The position numbers and the translations under genes were made by a program. Positions 27,670 through 36,377 of a DNA stretch of 64,000 nt are shown here, piece after piece. How positions within the stretch are numbered: position 1 is the stretch's first letter; each line of letters begins with the position of its first letter. A model generated the notes under the pieces. The model had not been told where the DNA came from, did not search any database, and saw only the letters and a program-made list of their open reading frames with translations. This DNA comes from an uncultured bacterium (GTDB taxonomy: Bacteria; Verrucomicrobiota; Lentisphaeria; Victivallales; Victivallaceae), in the NCBI GenBank assembly GCA_900551245.1, contig URVC01000012.1, positions 1 to 64,000 on the forward strand, in the 5' to 3' direction.

Positions 27670-30584
27670 ATCCGGTTGCCATCGAACACACGACACTCGC
27701 CCTCCCCTGGTACGCTCCCGGCGACGACGATGTCGAACCGGCACTGCTGGCGGAGTTCACCCCCCGCCGGGCGCCGGTCTACCCCTACACGCTCAGCGAA
27801 GTGATTCAGTTCGGGAAGGAGGAGCGCATTTTTGAAGCGCTCACTCTGGAGAACGAATTTCTCAAGCTGACGATTCTGCCGGAGCTGGGCGGCCGCCTCT
27901 ACTCCGCATTCGACAAGCTCCACCGTCAGGAGATGTTCTACCGCAACCCGGTGATCCGCCCCGGCCTCTTCGCGGTGCGCGGCGCCTGGCCCGCGGTCGG
28001 CGTGGAGTTCAACTTCCCCAACAGCCACAACGCGCAGACGCTGGAAAAAGTGCAGTGCCGCACCGCCATCCATCCGGATGGTTCCGCCTCGGTGACCGTC
28101 GGCGATCTCGAACTGGTCAGCCGGATGGAGTGGGCGGTCACGATCACGCTCCATCCCGGCGTCGCGGCGATCGACATCGAGACGAAGCTCTGCAACCCGA
28201 CCTCCGATCCGCACCGCTTCTACTACTGGATGAACGCGGCCTGCCCGGTCTGGGAGGAGTCGGAGTTCATCTTTCCGCCGACCACCCGGCGGCTGCTCAC
28301 CCACCCGCCGATGGATGCTTCGCGTCTCGACCGGCTGGATTATCCGATCCACCGCGGCGTCGACGTGAGCCGGTTCGGGAACATCCATCAGCACTTCCCG
28401 GTCTTCGCCGAGTCGATGCACGAGGACTTCTTCGGCATCTACCACCACAGCCGCAACTTCGGCGTCGTTCATCACGCCGACCACCGCCTGGTGCGCGGGC
28501 GCAAGATCTGGACCTTCGGCTGTGCCCGCGACGGCCGGGTGTTCATCGATCAGCTCTCCGACGACCATCTGGACTACTGTGAACTCCAGACCGGCCCCTT
28601 CTCGCTGCAGTCCGACTACCGGCTGCTCGAACCGGGGCGGACGCTGATTCAGCGCGACCGCTGGTTTCCGGTGGCGGAGACCGGCGGATTCAACCTCGCC
28701 GGCCGGGACTTCGCGGCCCGCTTCGACCGGGCGGGAAAGAGTCTCCGCTTCCAGCCGGTGCGTGAACTCGGGCCCCTCACCGCCCGTCTGCTCCGCAACG
28801 GAACCGTCGTCGCCGAACAGGAGTTCCGCTCCGCCCCCGGCGGTGTCACCGAACTGAAATTCGCCGACACCGCGGCATGCGAAGTCGAAATCCGCGACGC
28901 GGCGGGCGGTCTGCTCGGCCGCAGTGAACTCGACACCATCTTTCCGGAACCCGATGCGCCGGCCGCGCCCCCCGTCTCCGGACGCGAATACCGCCTCGGC
29001 GTCTATGCGGAGGAACAGGGGCGCAACGGAGAAGCCGAACAGCACTATCTTGCCGGAGCGCCGCACGATCCGGAGTGTGCCGTCGCCGCCGCTCGGCTCG
29101 CCGCGATGAGCGGCCGCTCCGACGAAGCGGCAAATCGGCTCGAACTCGCCCGTCCGCTCCCGCCGAAGGGGAAACTTCTCCGCGCCCGGCTGGAACACTC
29201 TCCGGACAGCCGCCTCGCCCCGCTGCTCGACACCGAAGCGCTGCGCGACCGTGCCCTGCTGGAGATCGGCATCGGCTGTCTGCGCGAACGGCGGTTCGAA
29301 TCGGCGGTGGAGATCCTATCCGCGATGCATCCCACCGGCCGCGGCCTCGCCCTGCTCGCCGTCGCCGAACGTCATCTGGGGCGGGACAACACCGCCACGC
29401 TCGAACAGGCCGACGCCTCCTTTCCCTTCACTCCGGTCGTCTGGGCCGAGAGCGGTTCCCGCCGGGCAGTCAACGGGGAATTCCTCCTCGAAGCGGTCTG
29501 CGAGTATCTCAACTGCCGTCTCTACGAAGAGGCGTACCGCCTCCTCGACCGGATGCCGGAAGCTCTGCCGATCGCGCCCTACTACCGCGCCTGGCTGGCC
29601 GACAAACTGGGACTCCCGGTGGAACTGCCCGGTCCGCAAGAACCCTGGGAGAAACAGTTTGCCTTCCGGGTCGAGGAGATCGCCATTCTCCGCTTCGCGC
29701 TGGAGCGCAATCCGCAGGACGAAAACGCCGCTTATCAGCTTGGCTGTCTCTACGCCGGTCTGAACCGCTGGAGCGAAGCGGTTCCGCTCTGGGAAGCGCT
29801 CCGGAAGAGACACCGTGCCGCCGCCCGGCGCAACCTCGCCCTCTACTTCTGGAAGATCGCCGGCGACATCACCGCCGCGGAACGCTGTTACCGTGAAGCC
29901 GCCGCGGCCGCTCCCGGCGGCCGGACGCTCAGCGAATTCTCCCAGCTGCCCGGGGCGGCGCCGGAGACGCTCCTGCCCCTGCTGGAAGCGGGCGTGAAAC
30001 ATTTCCCCCGCGACTGCCGCGTCAAACTCGCCCTCGCCCGGACCCTGCTTGCGGCAAAGCGTCCGGCGGAAGCGCTGGCGGTGATGGAGAACAACCGCTT
30101 CGTGCTCTGCGAAGGGAAGGTCGCCGCCCGCGGCATCTTCGAAACCGCCTGTTTCGCCCTCGGAGACGACGCGATGAAACGCCGCGCGTTCGACGAAGCG
30201 GTCCGCTGGTACCTGAAAGCGACCGAATTCCCGGAAAACATCGGCATCGGCCGCCCCTCCGGCAACAAATCCGCCAAAGCGTACCGGCTCGCCGCCGAAG
30301 CGCTGGAAGCCGCCGGAAAACCGGCCGAAGCCCGCCGCGCACTCGATGCGGCCATGGCGGAGGGCGAGTGGATCGATTTCGAATTCTTCCCGCTCCGCAA
30401 CGTCGTCTGGGAGTCGCCGGAAGCGGGAATCGATTTCGACTACTGGATCAACCTCGCCAACCGTGCCCTCGCCGCTGAACGGGGCGGAAATCCGGCGCTG
30501 GCGGAGACGCTCCGCCGGAGAATCCGGACCTTCCGGCAGCATCTCGAAGCGGAAGGGCGGGAGAGCTCCTGGCTCCGGGCCTGA
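27666..30584 (+). CDS. DUF5107 domain and TPR-repeat protein
   Basis: The protein has 972 residues. Residues about 40-320 are a DUF5107 domain (LTILPELGGRLYSAFDKLHR, GAWPAVGVEFNFPNSHN, RFYYWMNAACPVWEE), with an aldose-epimerase-like beta-sandwich look. Residues about 430-960 are tetratricopeptide repeats (for example EYRLGVYAEEQGRNGEAEQH, YQLGCLYAGLNRWSEAVPLW). DUF5107-TPR proteins commonly sit in carbohydrate-utilisation operons, but their reaction is not established. It overlaps the previous gene by four bases (ATGA) and ends the operon. No signal peptide is present. Confidence 0.85.
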   Translation: MNPVAIEHTTLALPWYAPGDDDVEPALLAEFTPRRAPVYPYTLSEVIQFGKEERIFEALTLENEFLKLTILPELGGRLYSAFDKLHRQEMFYRNPVIRPGLFAVRGAWPAVGVEFNFPNSHNAQTLEKVQCRTAIHPDGSASVTVGDLELVSRMEWAVTITLHPGVAAIDIETKLCNPTSDPHRFYYWMNAACPVWEESEFIFPPTTRRLLTHPPMDASRLDRLDYPIHRGVDVSRFGNIHQHFPVFAESMHEDFFGIYHHSRNFGVVHHADHRLVRGRKIWTFGCARDGRVFIDQLSDDHLDYCELQTGPFSLQSDYRLLEPGRTLIQRDRWFPVAETGGFNLAGRDFAARFDRAGKSLRFQPVRELGPLTARLLRNGTVVAEQEFRSAPGGVTELKFADTAACEVEIRDAAGGLLGRSELDTIFPEPDAPAAPPVSGREYRLGVYAEEQGRNGEAEQHYLAGAPHDPECAVAAARLAAMSGRSDEAANRLELARPLPPKGKLLRARLEHSPDSRLAPLLDTEALRDRALLEIGIGCLRERRFESAVEILSAMHPTGRGLALLAVAERHLGRDNTATLEQADASFPFTPVVWAESGSRRAVNGEFLLEAVCEYLNCRLYEEAYRLLDRMPEALPIAPYYRAWLADKLGLPVELPGPQEPWEKQFAFRVEEIAILRFALERNPQDENAAYQLGCLYAGLNRWSEAVPLWEALRKRHRAAARRNLALYFWKIAGDITAAERCYREAAAAAPGGRTLSEFSQLPGAAPETLLPLLEAGVKHFPRDCRVKLALARTLLAAKRPAEALAVMENNRFVLCEGKVAARGIFETACFALGDDAMKRRAFDEAVRWYLKATEFPENIGIGRPSGNKSAKAYRLAAEALEAAGKPAEARRALDAAMAEGEWIDFEFFPLRNVVWESPEAGIDFDYWINLANRALAAERGGNPALAETLRRRIRTFRQHLEAEGRESSWLRA

Positions 30585-30614
30585 GCCGCAGAGAGAGGCA
30601 TTCCCCAACCGCCC

Positions 30615-30653
30615 CCGGCCGTTCCGCGTTTCCCGCGGGGCGGCCGGTTTTTT
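30615..30653 (+). terminator. Rho-independent terminator of the GH130 operon
   Basis: CCGGCCG (30615-30621) pairs with CGGCCGG (30641-30647) and is followed by six T. Confidence 0.8.
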
Positions 30654-30681
30654 GTCTGCCGCGAAAAGAACGGCGCGGAAG

Positions 30682-30709
30682 TTGAAAAATCCCGCGGCGG
30701 CAGTATATT
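30682..30709 (+). promoter_or_regulatory. Promoter of the sugar kinase-galU-helicase operon
   Basis: TTGAAA (30682-30687), a 16-bp spacer and TATATT (30704-30709), about 35 bases before the ATG at 30744. Confidence 0.6.
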
Positions 30710-30743
30710 ATCAGACGTCGATCGAAAACCAGGTAAGAATTGC

Positions 30744-31763
30744 ATGATCATCAAAACCACAGCCTACCCGCGGGCCGCTCTGGTGGGGAACCCTTCCGAC
30801 GGATATTACGGCAAGACCATCGCTTTCGTCTTCCGCAACTACTCCGCCGATGTGGAACTGTATGAAACTCCGGAACTGGAGCTCCTCCCGGCAAAGCGCG
30901 ACGACAACCGCTTCAACAATCTGGAGGCGCTCGCCGCCGACGTCGAACTCTACGGCTACTACGGAGGAATCCGTCTGCTCAAGGCGGCGGCGAAAATCTT
31001 CCGCGACCACTGCCGCAGAATCGGAATCCACCTGGAGGAGAAGAACTTCACCATGCGCTACCGGAGCACGATTCCGAACCGACTCGGGCTGGCCGGGTCG
31101 TCGGCGATCATCACCGCCGCCATGCGCGCGATGTTCCGCTTCTACGGGCTCTCCGTCGAACCGGCGGTGCTGGCCAACCTCGTGCTCGCCACCGAACGGG
31201 ATGAACTGAACATCCCCGCCGGCCTGCAGGACCGGGTGGCTCAGGCTTACAACACGCCGGTCTTCATGGATTTCGACCGCGAACACATGCTCCGCCACGG
31301 CGTCGGGCGCTACGAGCCGATCACCATTCCGGAGGATCTCAATCTCTACGTCGCCTACCGGACCGACCTGGCGGAGGGCTCCGAAGTGCTCCACAGCCGG
31401 CTGCGCGGCGACTACGACGCCGGAGTGCCGCGGGTGCTCGACGCCATGCGCGAATGGGGCGACCTCACCTGCCGCGTCCGCGAAGCGATCGAGCGACACA
31501 ACTACACCGCCCTGCCCGCTCTGCTCAACCGGAACTTCGATCTGCGCTGCGAAGTCTGTTCGGAAGCGATCAGCGAAAAGAATCTGCAGATGGTGCAGGC
31601 GGCCCGGTCGACCGGCGCATCCGCCAAGTTCACCGGCTCCGGCGGCGCGATCATCGGCACCTACGAGGACGAGGCGATGTTCCGCCGCCTCGAAGAGGTG
31701 CTCCACCGGAACCGGATCAACGTCATCAAACCGGAAATCGTCACCGAAGGAGAGACGCTGTGA
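30744..31763 (+). CDS. GHMP sugar-1-kinase, glucuronokinase-like
   Basis: The protein has 339 residues. It is a GHMP-superfamily kinase with the ATP loop PNRLGLAGSSA at 111-121 and the C-terminal FTGSGGAIIG motif. The N-terminal ALVGNPSDGYYGKTIAF closely resembles plant glucuronokinase (GNPSDVYFGRTIS). Its likely reaction is phosphorylation of a uronic acid or related sugar at C1. Its stop overlaps the GTG start of galU (GTGA), which strengthens the idea of a salvage route to a UDP-sugar. AGGTAAG lies before the ATG. Another sugar or isoprenoid substrate cannot be excluded. Confidence 0.75.
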   Translation: MIIKTTAYPRAALVGNPSDGYYGKTIAFVFRNYSADVELYETPELELLPAKRDDNRFNNLEALAADVELYGYYGGIRLLKAAAKIFRDHCRRIGIHLEEKNFTMRYRSTIPNRLGLAGSSAIITAAMRAMFRFYGLSVEPAVLANLVLATERDELNIPAGLQDRVAQAYNTPVFMDFDREHMLRHGVGRYEPITIPEDLNLYVAYRTDLAEGSEVLHSRLRGDYDAGVPRVLDAMREWGDLTCRVREAIERHNYTALPALLNRNFDLRCEVCSEAISEKNLQMVQAARSTGASAKFTGSGGAIIGTYEDEAMFRRLEEVLHRNRINVIKPEIVTEGETL

Positions 31764-32707
31764 AACAGACAATCCGCAAAGCCGTTCTCCCCGCCGCCGG
31801 ATTCGGCACGCGCTTTCTCCCCTTCACCCGGGCGGTTCCGAAGGAGATGATTCCGCTGGTGGACAAGCCGGTGATCCAGTACGTGGTCGAAGAGGCCGCG
31901 GCCTCGGGCATCGAAGAGATTCTGATCGTCACCAGTTCCGGCAAAAACGCGATCCAGGAGCATTTCAACCCGGCCCACGCCCTGGAAGCCCGGCTCGAAG
32001 CGACCGGCAAAACGGCGCTTCTGGAAGAGCTCCGCGCCATCGACTCCCTGGCCGACATCCACTACATCTACCAGCAGCAGCTCAACGGGCTCGGCGACGC
32101 GGTCCTCCGCGCGCAGTCGTTCGTCGGCGACGAGCCCTTTGCGGTGCTGCTGGCTGATACGGTGCTCGACTCGCACACCGGCCGCCCGGTCATCGGCCAG
32201 CTCATCGACGCCTTCGAGGAGTACGGCGGCCCGGTCACCGCGCTCGAAGAGGTGCCGCTCGAGCGGATCAGCCGCTACGGCGTCATCGACGGCGAGGAGA
32301 TCGGTGACAGCGGCATCTATTGTGTCCGCGACTTCGTCGAGAAACCCGCCCCGGAGGAGGCGCCCAGCCGCCTCGCCATCGCGTCGCGCTACCTCTTCAC
32401 GCCGGAGATCTTCGACGAACTCCGGCACACCGCGCGCGGCAAAGGCAATGAAATCCAGCTCACCGACGCCATGCGCCAACTGGTCAGGAAACGCCCGATG
32501 TTCGGCCGCCGGATCGCCGGCGCCCGTTACGACCTCGGCAGCAAGACCGGGTTCCTCCGCGCCACGGTCGAATTCGGACTCCGCCGGCCGGAGTTCCGCG
32601 AATCGTTCGCCGCGTTCCTGCGCGAAATTGCCGGGCAGCTGCCCGGAGCGCCCTCAGAAAACGGCGCTGAACCACACAAGACAGAAAGAGAGAATACATC
32701 GTGCTGA
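31760..32707 (+). CDS. galU: UTP-glucose-1-phosphate uridylyltransferase (GalU-like)
   Basis: The protein has 315 residues, starting at a GTG that overlaps the stop of the sugar kinase, with GAAGGAGAG upstream. KAVLPAAGFGTRFLPFTR is the nucleotide-binding signature, followed by PKEMIPLVDKPVIQY. YGVIDGEE, FVEKPAPEEAPS and the NEIQLTDAM motif are all typical of GalU. It makes UDP-glucose from UTP and glucose-1-phosphate. Coupling to a glucuronokinase-like kinase suggests it might accept glucuronate-1-phosphate, which is inference. The C-terminal 10 residues are polar and poorly conserved. Confidence 0.9.
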   Translation: MKQTIRKAVLPAAGFGTRFLPFTRAVPKEMIPLVDKPVIQYVVEEAAASGIEEILIVTSSGKNAIQEHFNPAHALEARLEATGKTALLEELRAIDSLADIHYIYQQQLNGLGDAVLRAQSFVGDEPFAVLLADTVLDSHTGRPVIGQLIDAFEEYGGPVTALEEVPLERISRYGVIDGEEIGDSGIYCVRDFVEKPAPEEAPSRLAIASRYLFTPEIFDELRHTARGKGNEIQLTDAMRQLVRKRPMFGRRIAGARYDLGSKTGFLRATVEFGLRRPEFRESFAAFLREIAGQLPGAPSENGAEPHKTERENTSC

Positions 32708-34275
32708 ACACATTGAAAAAAGCGTTGAAGTCCCTGCTGGGCGGCAATGCCCGCTCAGTCACCGTCACCATTGAAACCAAAGAGAGCGGAAAGGCGAAGA
32801 ATTCCGGCCAGCGCCGGGAGAAAACGCGCGACAAAAACCGCGCCAAAGAGCGGAACAAAGAGCAGGAAAAGGTGCGCGAGAAAGCCCCGAAACGGGAGCG
32901 CGCCGCCAAGGAAGCGCGTCCGCCGCGCGAACGCAAGCCGGCGGTCCGCCCCGAACCCGCAGCGGCGCCGAAGCCGGAACACCCGGCCGAACTGCGCGAC
33001 GTGCCGCCCTGCGAAGGGAAGACCCGCTTCCTCGATCTGCCGCTCCACCCGGAGGTGCAGTTCGGCGTTCAGAACGCGGGGTTTGAATACTGCACGCCGA
33101 TTCAGGCGATGACCCTGCCCGCACTGCTCGAAGGGCGCGACCTCGCCGGAAAAGCCCAGACCGGAACCGGCAAGACCGCCGCCTTCCTGCTGGCGATTTT
33201 CACCCGGCTGCTCAACCACCCGGTGGAGAACCGCAAACCCGGCCGCGCCCGGGCGCTGGTGCTCGCCCCCACCCGGGAGCTCGCCATGCAGATCCACAAG
33301 GACGCCGAACAGCTCGGCGTCTTCACCGGCCTCTACAACGCGGTCGTCTTCGGCGGCATGGATCATGAAAAACAGCGCCGTTCACTCGACCGGCCGATCG
33401 ACATCATCATCGGCACCCCCGGCCGGGTCATCGATTACTCGCGCGGCGGCAGTCTCGACCTCTCGCAGGTCGAAGTGCTGGTGATTGACGAGGCGGACCG
33501 GATGCTCGACATGGGGTTCATTCCGGACGTCAAGCGGATCGTTTCCCAGCTGCCGCGCAAAGGAAAGCGTCAGACGCTGCTCTTCAGCGCCACCCTCGAC
33601 GAACACATCCTGCGCCTCACCTCCGGCTGGCTGGCAGAACCGGTCATCGTCGAAAGCGAGCCGGAGAAGATGGTCAGCGAAAACATCGAGCAGACCTTCT
33701 ACTCGGTGCTTCGGGAGGAGAAGCTCGCGCTGACGCTCTATCTGCTCGCCAACGAGCCTTACGACCGGGTGCTGATCTTCGGCAACCGCAAGGATGTCAA
33801 TCTGCGGTTGCAGTACGATCTTGCGCGCTACGGCTATCAGGTGCCGGTGCTCTCCGGAGACATTCCGCAGGAGAAGCGGATCAAGATCCTCGAACGGTTC
33901 CGCGAAGGCACCGAAAAGGTGGTGATCGCCACCGACGTCGCCGCTCGCGGCATCCACGTCGACGACGTCTCGCTGGTGATCAACTACGACCTGCCGGAGC
34001 ATGCGGAGGATTATGTCCACCGCATCGGCCGCACCGGACGCGCCGGGCACTCCGGCAAATCGATCAGCTTCCTCTGCGAATACGGCGCCTACTATCTGCC
34101 GGATATTGAAAAGTTGCTCGACGTCCGCTTCTCCAGCATTCTGCCGACGGAGGAGATGCTGAAACTGCCGGAACCGGTGCAGGGAGCCAAGCTGCCCCGG
34201 CGCGAACCGGAGGCGGCCCGGCACAGCGGACACCGCGGCGGTTCCGGCCGGGGCCGCGGAGGGCGTCGCCGGTGA
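32701..34275 (+). CDS. DEAD-box ATP-dependent RNA helicase (RhlB/RhlE-like)
   Basis: The protein has 524 residues. Residues 1-110 form a highly basic tail rich in Lys, Arg, Glu and Pro. The helicase core follows, with the Q motif (CTPIQAMTLP), AQTGTGKT (motif I), PTRELA (Ia), TPGR (Ib), VIDEADRMLD (II), FSATL (III), TDVAARGIH (V) and HRIGRTGRAG (VI). The C-terminus ends in an RGG-like GGSGRGRGGRRR tail for RNA binding. It unwinds RNA in cold adaptation, ribosome assembly or RNA decay. The GTG start overlaps the end of galU. A hairpin follows the gene. Confidence 0.92.
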   Translation: MLNTLKKALKSLLGGNARSVTVTIETKESGKAKNSGQRREKTRDKNRAKERNKEQEKVREKAPKRERAAKEARPPRERKPAVRPEPAAAPKPEHPAELRDVPPCEGKTRFLDLPLHPEVQFGVQNAGFEYCTPIQAMTLPALLEGRDLAGKAQTGTGKTAAFLLAIFTRLLNHPVENRKPGRARALVLAPTRELAMQIHKDAEQLGVFTGLYNAVVFGGMDHEKQRRSLDRPIDIIIGTPGRVIDYSRGGSLDLSQVEVLVIDEADRMLDMGFIPDVKRIVSQLPRKGKRQTLLFSATLDEHILRLTSGWLAEPVIVESEPEKMVSENIEQTFYSVLREEKLALTLYLLANEPYDRVLIFGNRKDVNLRLQYDLARYGYQVPVLSGDIPQEKRIKILERFREGTEKVVIATDVAARGIHVDDVSLVINYDLPEHAEDYVHRIGRTGRAGHSGKSISFLCEYGAYYLPDIEKLLDVRFSSILPTEEMLKLPEPVQGAKLPRREPEAARHSGHRGGSGRGRGGRRR

Positions 34276-34283
34276 AAACGAAA

Positions 34284-34311
34284 CGGGCGCGCAAATCAAA
34301 CTGCGCGCCCG
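34284..34311. terminator. GC-rich hairpin between the helicase gene and tRNA-Gly
   Basis: CGGGCGCGC (34284-34292) pairs perfectly with GCGCGCCCG (34303-34311). On the minus strand the tRNA is followed by a T-run (34322-34328) and then by this hairpin; on the plus strand no T-run follows. It may end transcripts from either side. Confidence 0.55.
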
Positions 34312-34328
34312 GAACATGGACAAAAAAA

Positions 34329-34402
34329 TGGAGCGGGTGACCGGAGTCGAACCGGCGTCGCCAGCTTGGGAAGCTGGAGCATGACCGTTTTGCTACACCC
34401 GC
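34329..34402 (-). tRNA. tRNA-Gly (anticodon CCC)
   Basis: Read on the minus strand this 74-nt sequence folds as a cloverleaf. The acceptor stem is GCGGGTG with CACCCGC. The anticodon stem CCAGC/GCTGG encloses TTCCCAA with anticodon CCC (34368-34370). The T arm carries GGTTCGACTCC. U is the discriminator, and CCA is encoded at the 3' end (34329-34331). It lies antisense in the gap between the helicase and lipoprotein genes. Confidence 0.93.
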
Positions 34403-34478
34403 ATCGGTTGAATGGTGGTAAATATAACCCGATCGTGCGGGATTTCAAGCCGGAATTTCAAGAAATCGGAGGATTCTT

Positions 34479-34880
34479 ATGAAAAAATGTGGAGGAATCG
34501 CACTCCTCGCCGCCGTCGCCCTTCTTTCCGTCGGCGGCTGCGGGCTCTTTCAGGAGGAGAAACGGCTGCCGTCGGAAGATATTGAAATCTTCCAGTTCTA
34601 CCCGGAACTCATCTCCGTGTTGAAAAATCCCGCCCTGCCCCCGAACAGCAAAGAGAAATATGAGGCCGCCCGGGAAATCATCCGCAAAGTGGACTTCAGT
34701 TTCACCCGGGAATCCAAGACACTCAACGACATCTTCTTTTACGGAGACGCGATCATCGACTCGCCCAACACGCCGGACCACACCATCTCCTTCAACTATC
34801 AGTACGGCGATCATTACGTGCGATTCCAGTTCTTCATGTACCGCAACTTCGTACTGCGCACCGAAGTGACCGAGAAATAA
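34479..34880 (+). CDS. Small lipoprotein of unknown function
   Basis: The protein has 133 residues. A lipoprotein signal (MKKCGGIALLAAVALLSVGG, then C) places it on a membrane through Cys21. The mature part is about 112 residues with aromatic-rich strands (HTISFNYQYGDHYVRFQFFM). I do not recognise a family. AGGATT lies before the ATG. Its stop is one base before the start of the TadA fusion gene, so the two are probably co-transcribed. Confidence 0.75.
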   Translation: MKKCGGIALLAAVALLSVGGCGLFQEEKRLPSEDIEIFQFYPELISVLKNPALPPNSKEKYEAAREIIRKVDFSFTRESKTLNDIFFYGDAIIDSPNTPDHTISFNYQYGDHYVRFQFFMYRNFVLRTEVTEK

Positions 34881-34881
34881 G

Positions 34882-36198
34882 ATGGGTTCCGCCGCGGAGG
34901 ATCAACGCTTCATGCGCGCCGCCCTGGCGGAGGCGGAACGCGCCGCAGCCGAGGGGGAGGTCCCGATCGGCGCCGTGGCGGTCCGTGACGGCAGGATCAT
35001 CGCCTCCGCCCGCAACCGGGTGGAGGCATCCGGGTCCGCCGTCGCCCACGCCGAATTCGAACTGCTCCGCGCCGCCGAAGCCGCGGTCGGCGGCCGCCGG
35101 ATGGACGAGGTTGACTTCTACGTCACCAAAGAGCCCTGCCCGATGTGCGCCGGAATGCTGGTCAACGCCCGGGTCCGCCGGGTGGTCTTCGGCATCGGCG
35201 ACCCGCATGGCGGCGGTTGCGGCGGCGCGCTCGACGTCACCGGCCACCCCGGAATGCTCTGGCATGTCGCGGTCACCGGCGGCGTTCTCGCCGACGAATG
35301 CCGCCGCCTGCTCGAAACCTTTTTCCGGGACGCGCGGAAAAAAAAGGCCCCCCTCCCCGGCAACATCCGGATGCGCAACTTCCAGCGCGACGCCTACGGC
35401 ATCGAATTGAACAAACTTCTGCGCGACGCCTTCGGTCGCGACCTGACGCAATGGTTCCGCTGGAAGGTGTGGAACAACCATTTTGAAAGCTACTCGATCG
35501 CCCGGCCGAATTCCGAATTGATCGCCCACACCGGCGTGTTCCGCCTGCAGTTGCACCTCGGCGGCGAACATTTTCCCGTCGTCGTGCTCGCCGCCATCGC
35601 CACCGCCCGGGCGGAGCGAGGCCGCGGCCACATCCGGAAACTTCTGGGAGCCGTGCTGGAGCGCTGTGCAGACACCCCGGTTCTGCTCACAGCGCCCTCC
35701 GCCGCGGCCACCTTTCTGCAAAAATTCGACTTCCGCCCGGTGCAGGAACAGCAACCGGTGGCGGAAATCGTCTCCGGCAACCCCGCCGTTTGCGGCAGAA
35801 AACTCACCACCGAAGAGGCCCGCCCCCTGCTGGAACAGAACCGCTGTGACAGCTCCGCCTTCAGAGCGGAAGAGGCTCTGCCGCTCGAACTGCTGCGCCT
35901 CTGCGGCGGCTGGGCGGATCAGCTCCTCCTGCTCCGCGACGGCCTCGCCGCCGCCTGTCACCGGAGGGGGGAGACACTCCATCTGGGCGGTCTCTTCGGC
36001 CCGAATCCGGCCAGCTGGGAGGAGCTGGTCACTCTCCTGCCGCTTTCCGGCGTCCGCCGGGTGGAGTTCGGGTTCGCGCCCGAGATCCCCGGCGTACCGA
36101 TCCACTGGGTGGAGCCATCTCCGGCCCGCCGGGTGTTTCTCCGCGGGGAACTCCCCCTGCCCGTGCCCTTCCATTTCCCGGAATCGCTGGAATTCTGA
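34882..36198 (+). CDS. tRNA adenosine deaminase (TadA) fused to a GNAT acetyltransferase domain
   Basis: The protein has 438 residues. Residues 1-155 are a TadA/CDA deaminase, with zinc ligands in VAHAEFELL (His-Ala-Glu) and EPCPMCAGML (PCxxC). TadA converts A34 to inosine in tRNA-Arg. Residues about 165-438 are a GNAT domain: FPVVVLAAIATARAERGRGH supplies the RGxG-like acetyl-CoA loop, and FLQKFDFRPV is the usual C-terminal strand-turn, with an Eis-like tail. TadA alone is normally about 150-165 residues, so this fusion is unusual. The acetyltransferase substrate is unknown. It starts one base after the lipoprotein stop. Confidence 0.85.
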   Translation: MGSAAEDQRFMRAALAEAERAAAEGEVPIGAVAVRDGRIIASARNRVEASGSAVAHAEFELLRAAEAAVGGRRMDEVDFYVTKEPCPMCAGMLVNARVRRVVFGIGDPHGGGCGGALDVTGHPGMLWHVAVTGGVLADECRRLLETFFRDARKKKAPLPGNIRMRNFQRDAYGIELNKLLRDAFGRDLTQWFRWKVWNNHFESYSIARPNSELIAHTGVFRLQLHLGGEHFPVVVLAAIATARAERGRGHIRKLLGAVLERCADTPVLLTAPSAAATFLQKFDFRPVQEQQPVAEIVSGNPAVCGRKLTTEEARPLLEQNRCDSSAFRAEEALPLELLRLCGGWADQLLLLRDGLAAACHRRGETLHLGGLFGPNPASWEELVTLLPLSGVRRVEFGFAPEIPGVPIHWVEPSPARRVFLRGELPLPVPFHFPESLEF

Positions 36199-36207
36199 GC
36201 AAAAAAA

Positions 36208-36235
36208 TTGAATTTCCGCAAAAAAGCACTATATT
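36208..36235 (+). promoter_or_regulatory. Promoter of the membrane Ser/Thr kinase gene
   Basis: TTGAAT (36208-36213), a 16-bp spacer and TATATT (36230-36235). Transcription from here would include an ATG at 36283 that lies in another frame from the kinase. Confidence 0.6.
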
Positions 36236-36377
36236 GATCGAATATCATTTCAACTGAACTGCGGCAACCCCGGAGCTGAATTATGAACCGTATCTTCGAT
36301 CTCTCTCCCCGGCGAACGACCGGGAGTTCCGGGTACCGGTCCGACGCCGGGTGCCGTTCCTGCCGGTGAGTGCCATC

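Noticed and set aside
34329..34402. Prophage attachment at tRNA-Gly
   Set aside because: No integrase or duplicated tRNA 3' end was seen near the tRNA; the phage remnant at 16-18 kb is too far away to link to it.
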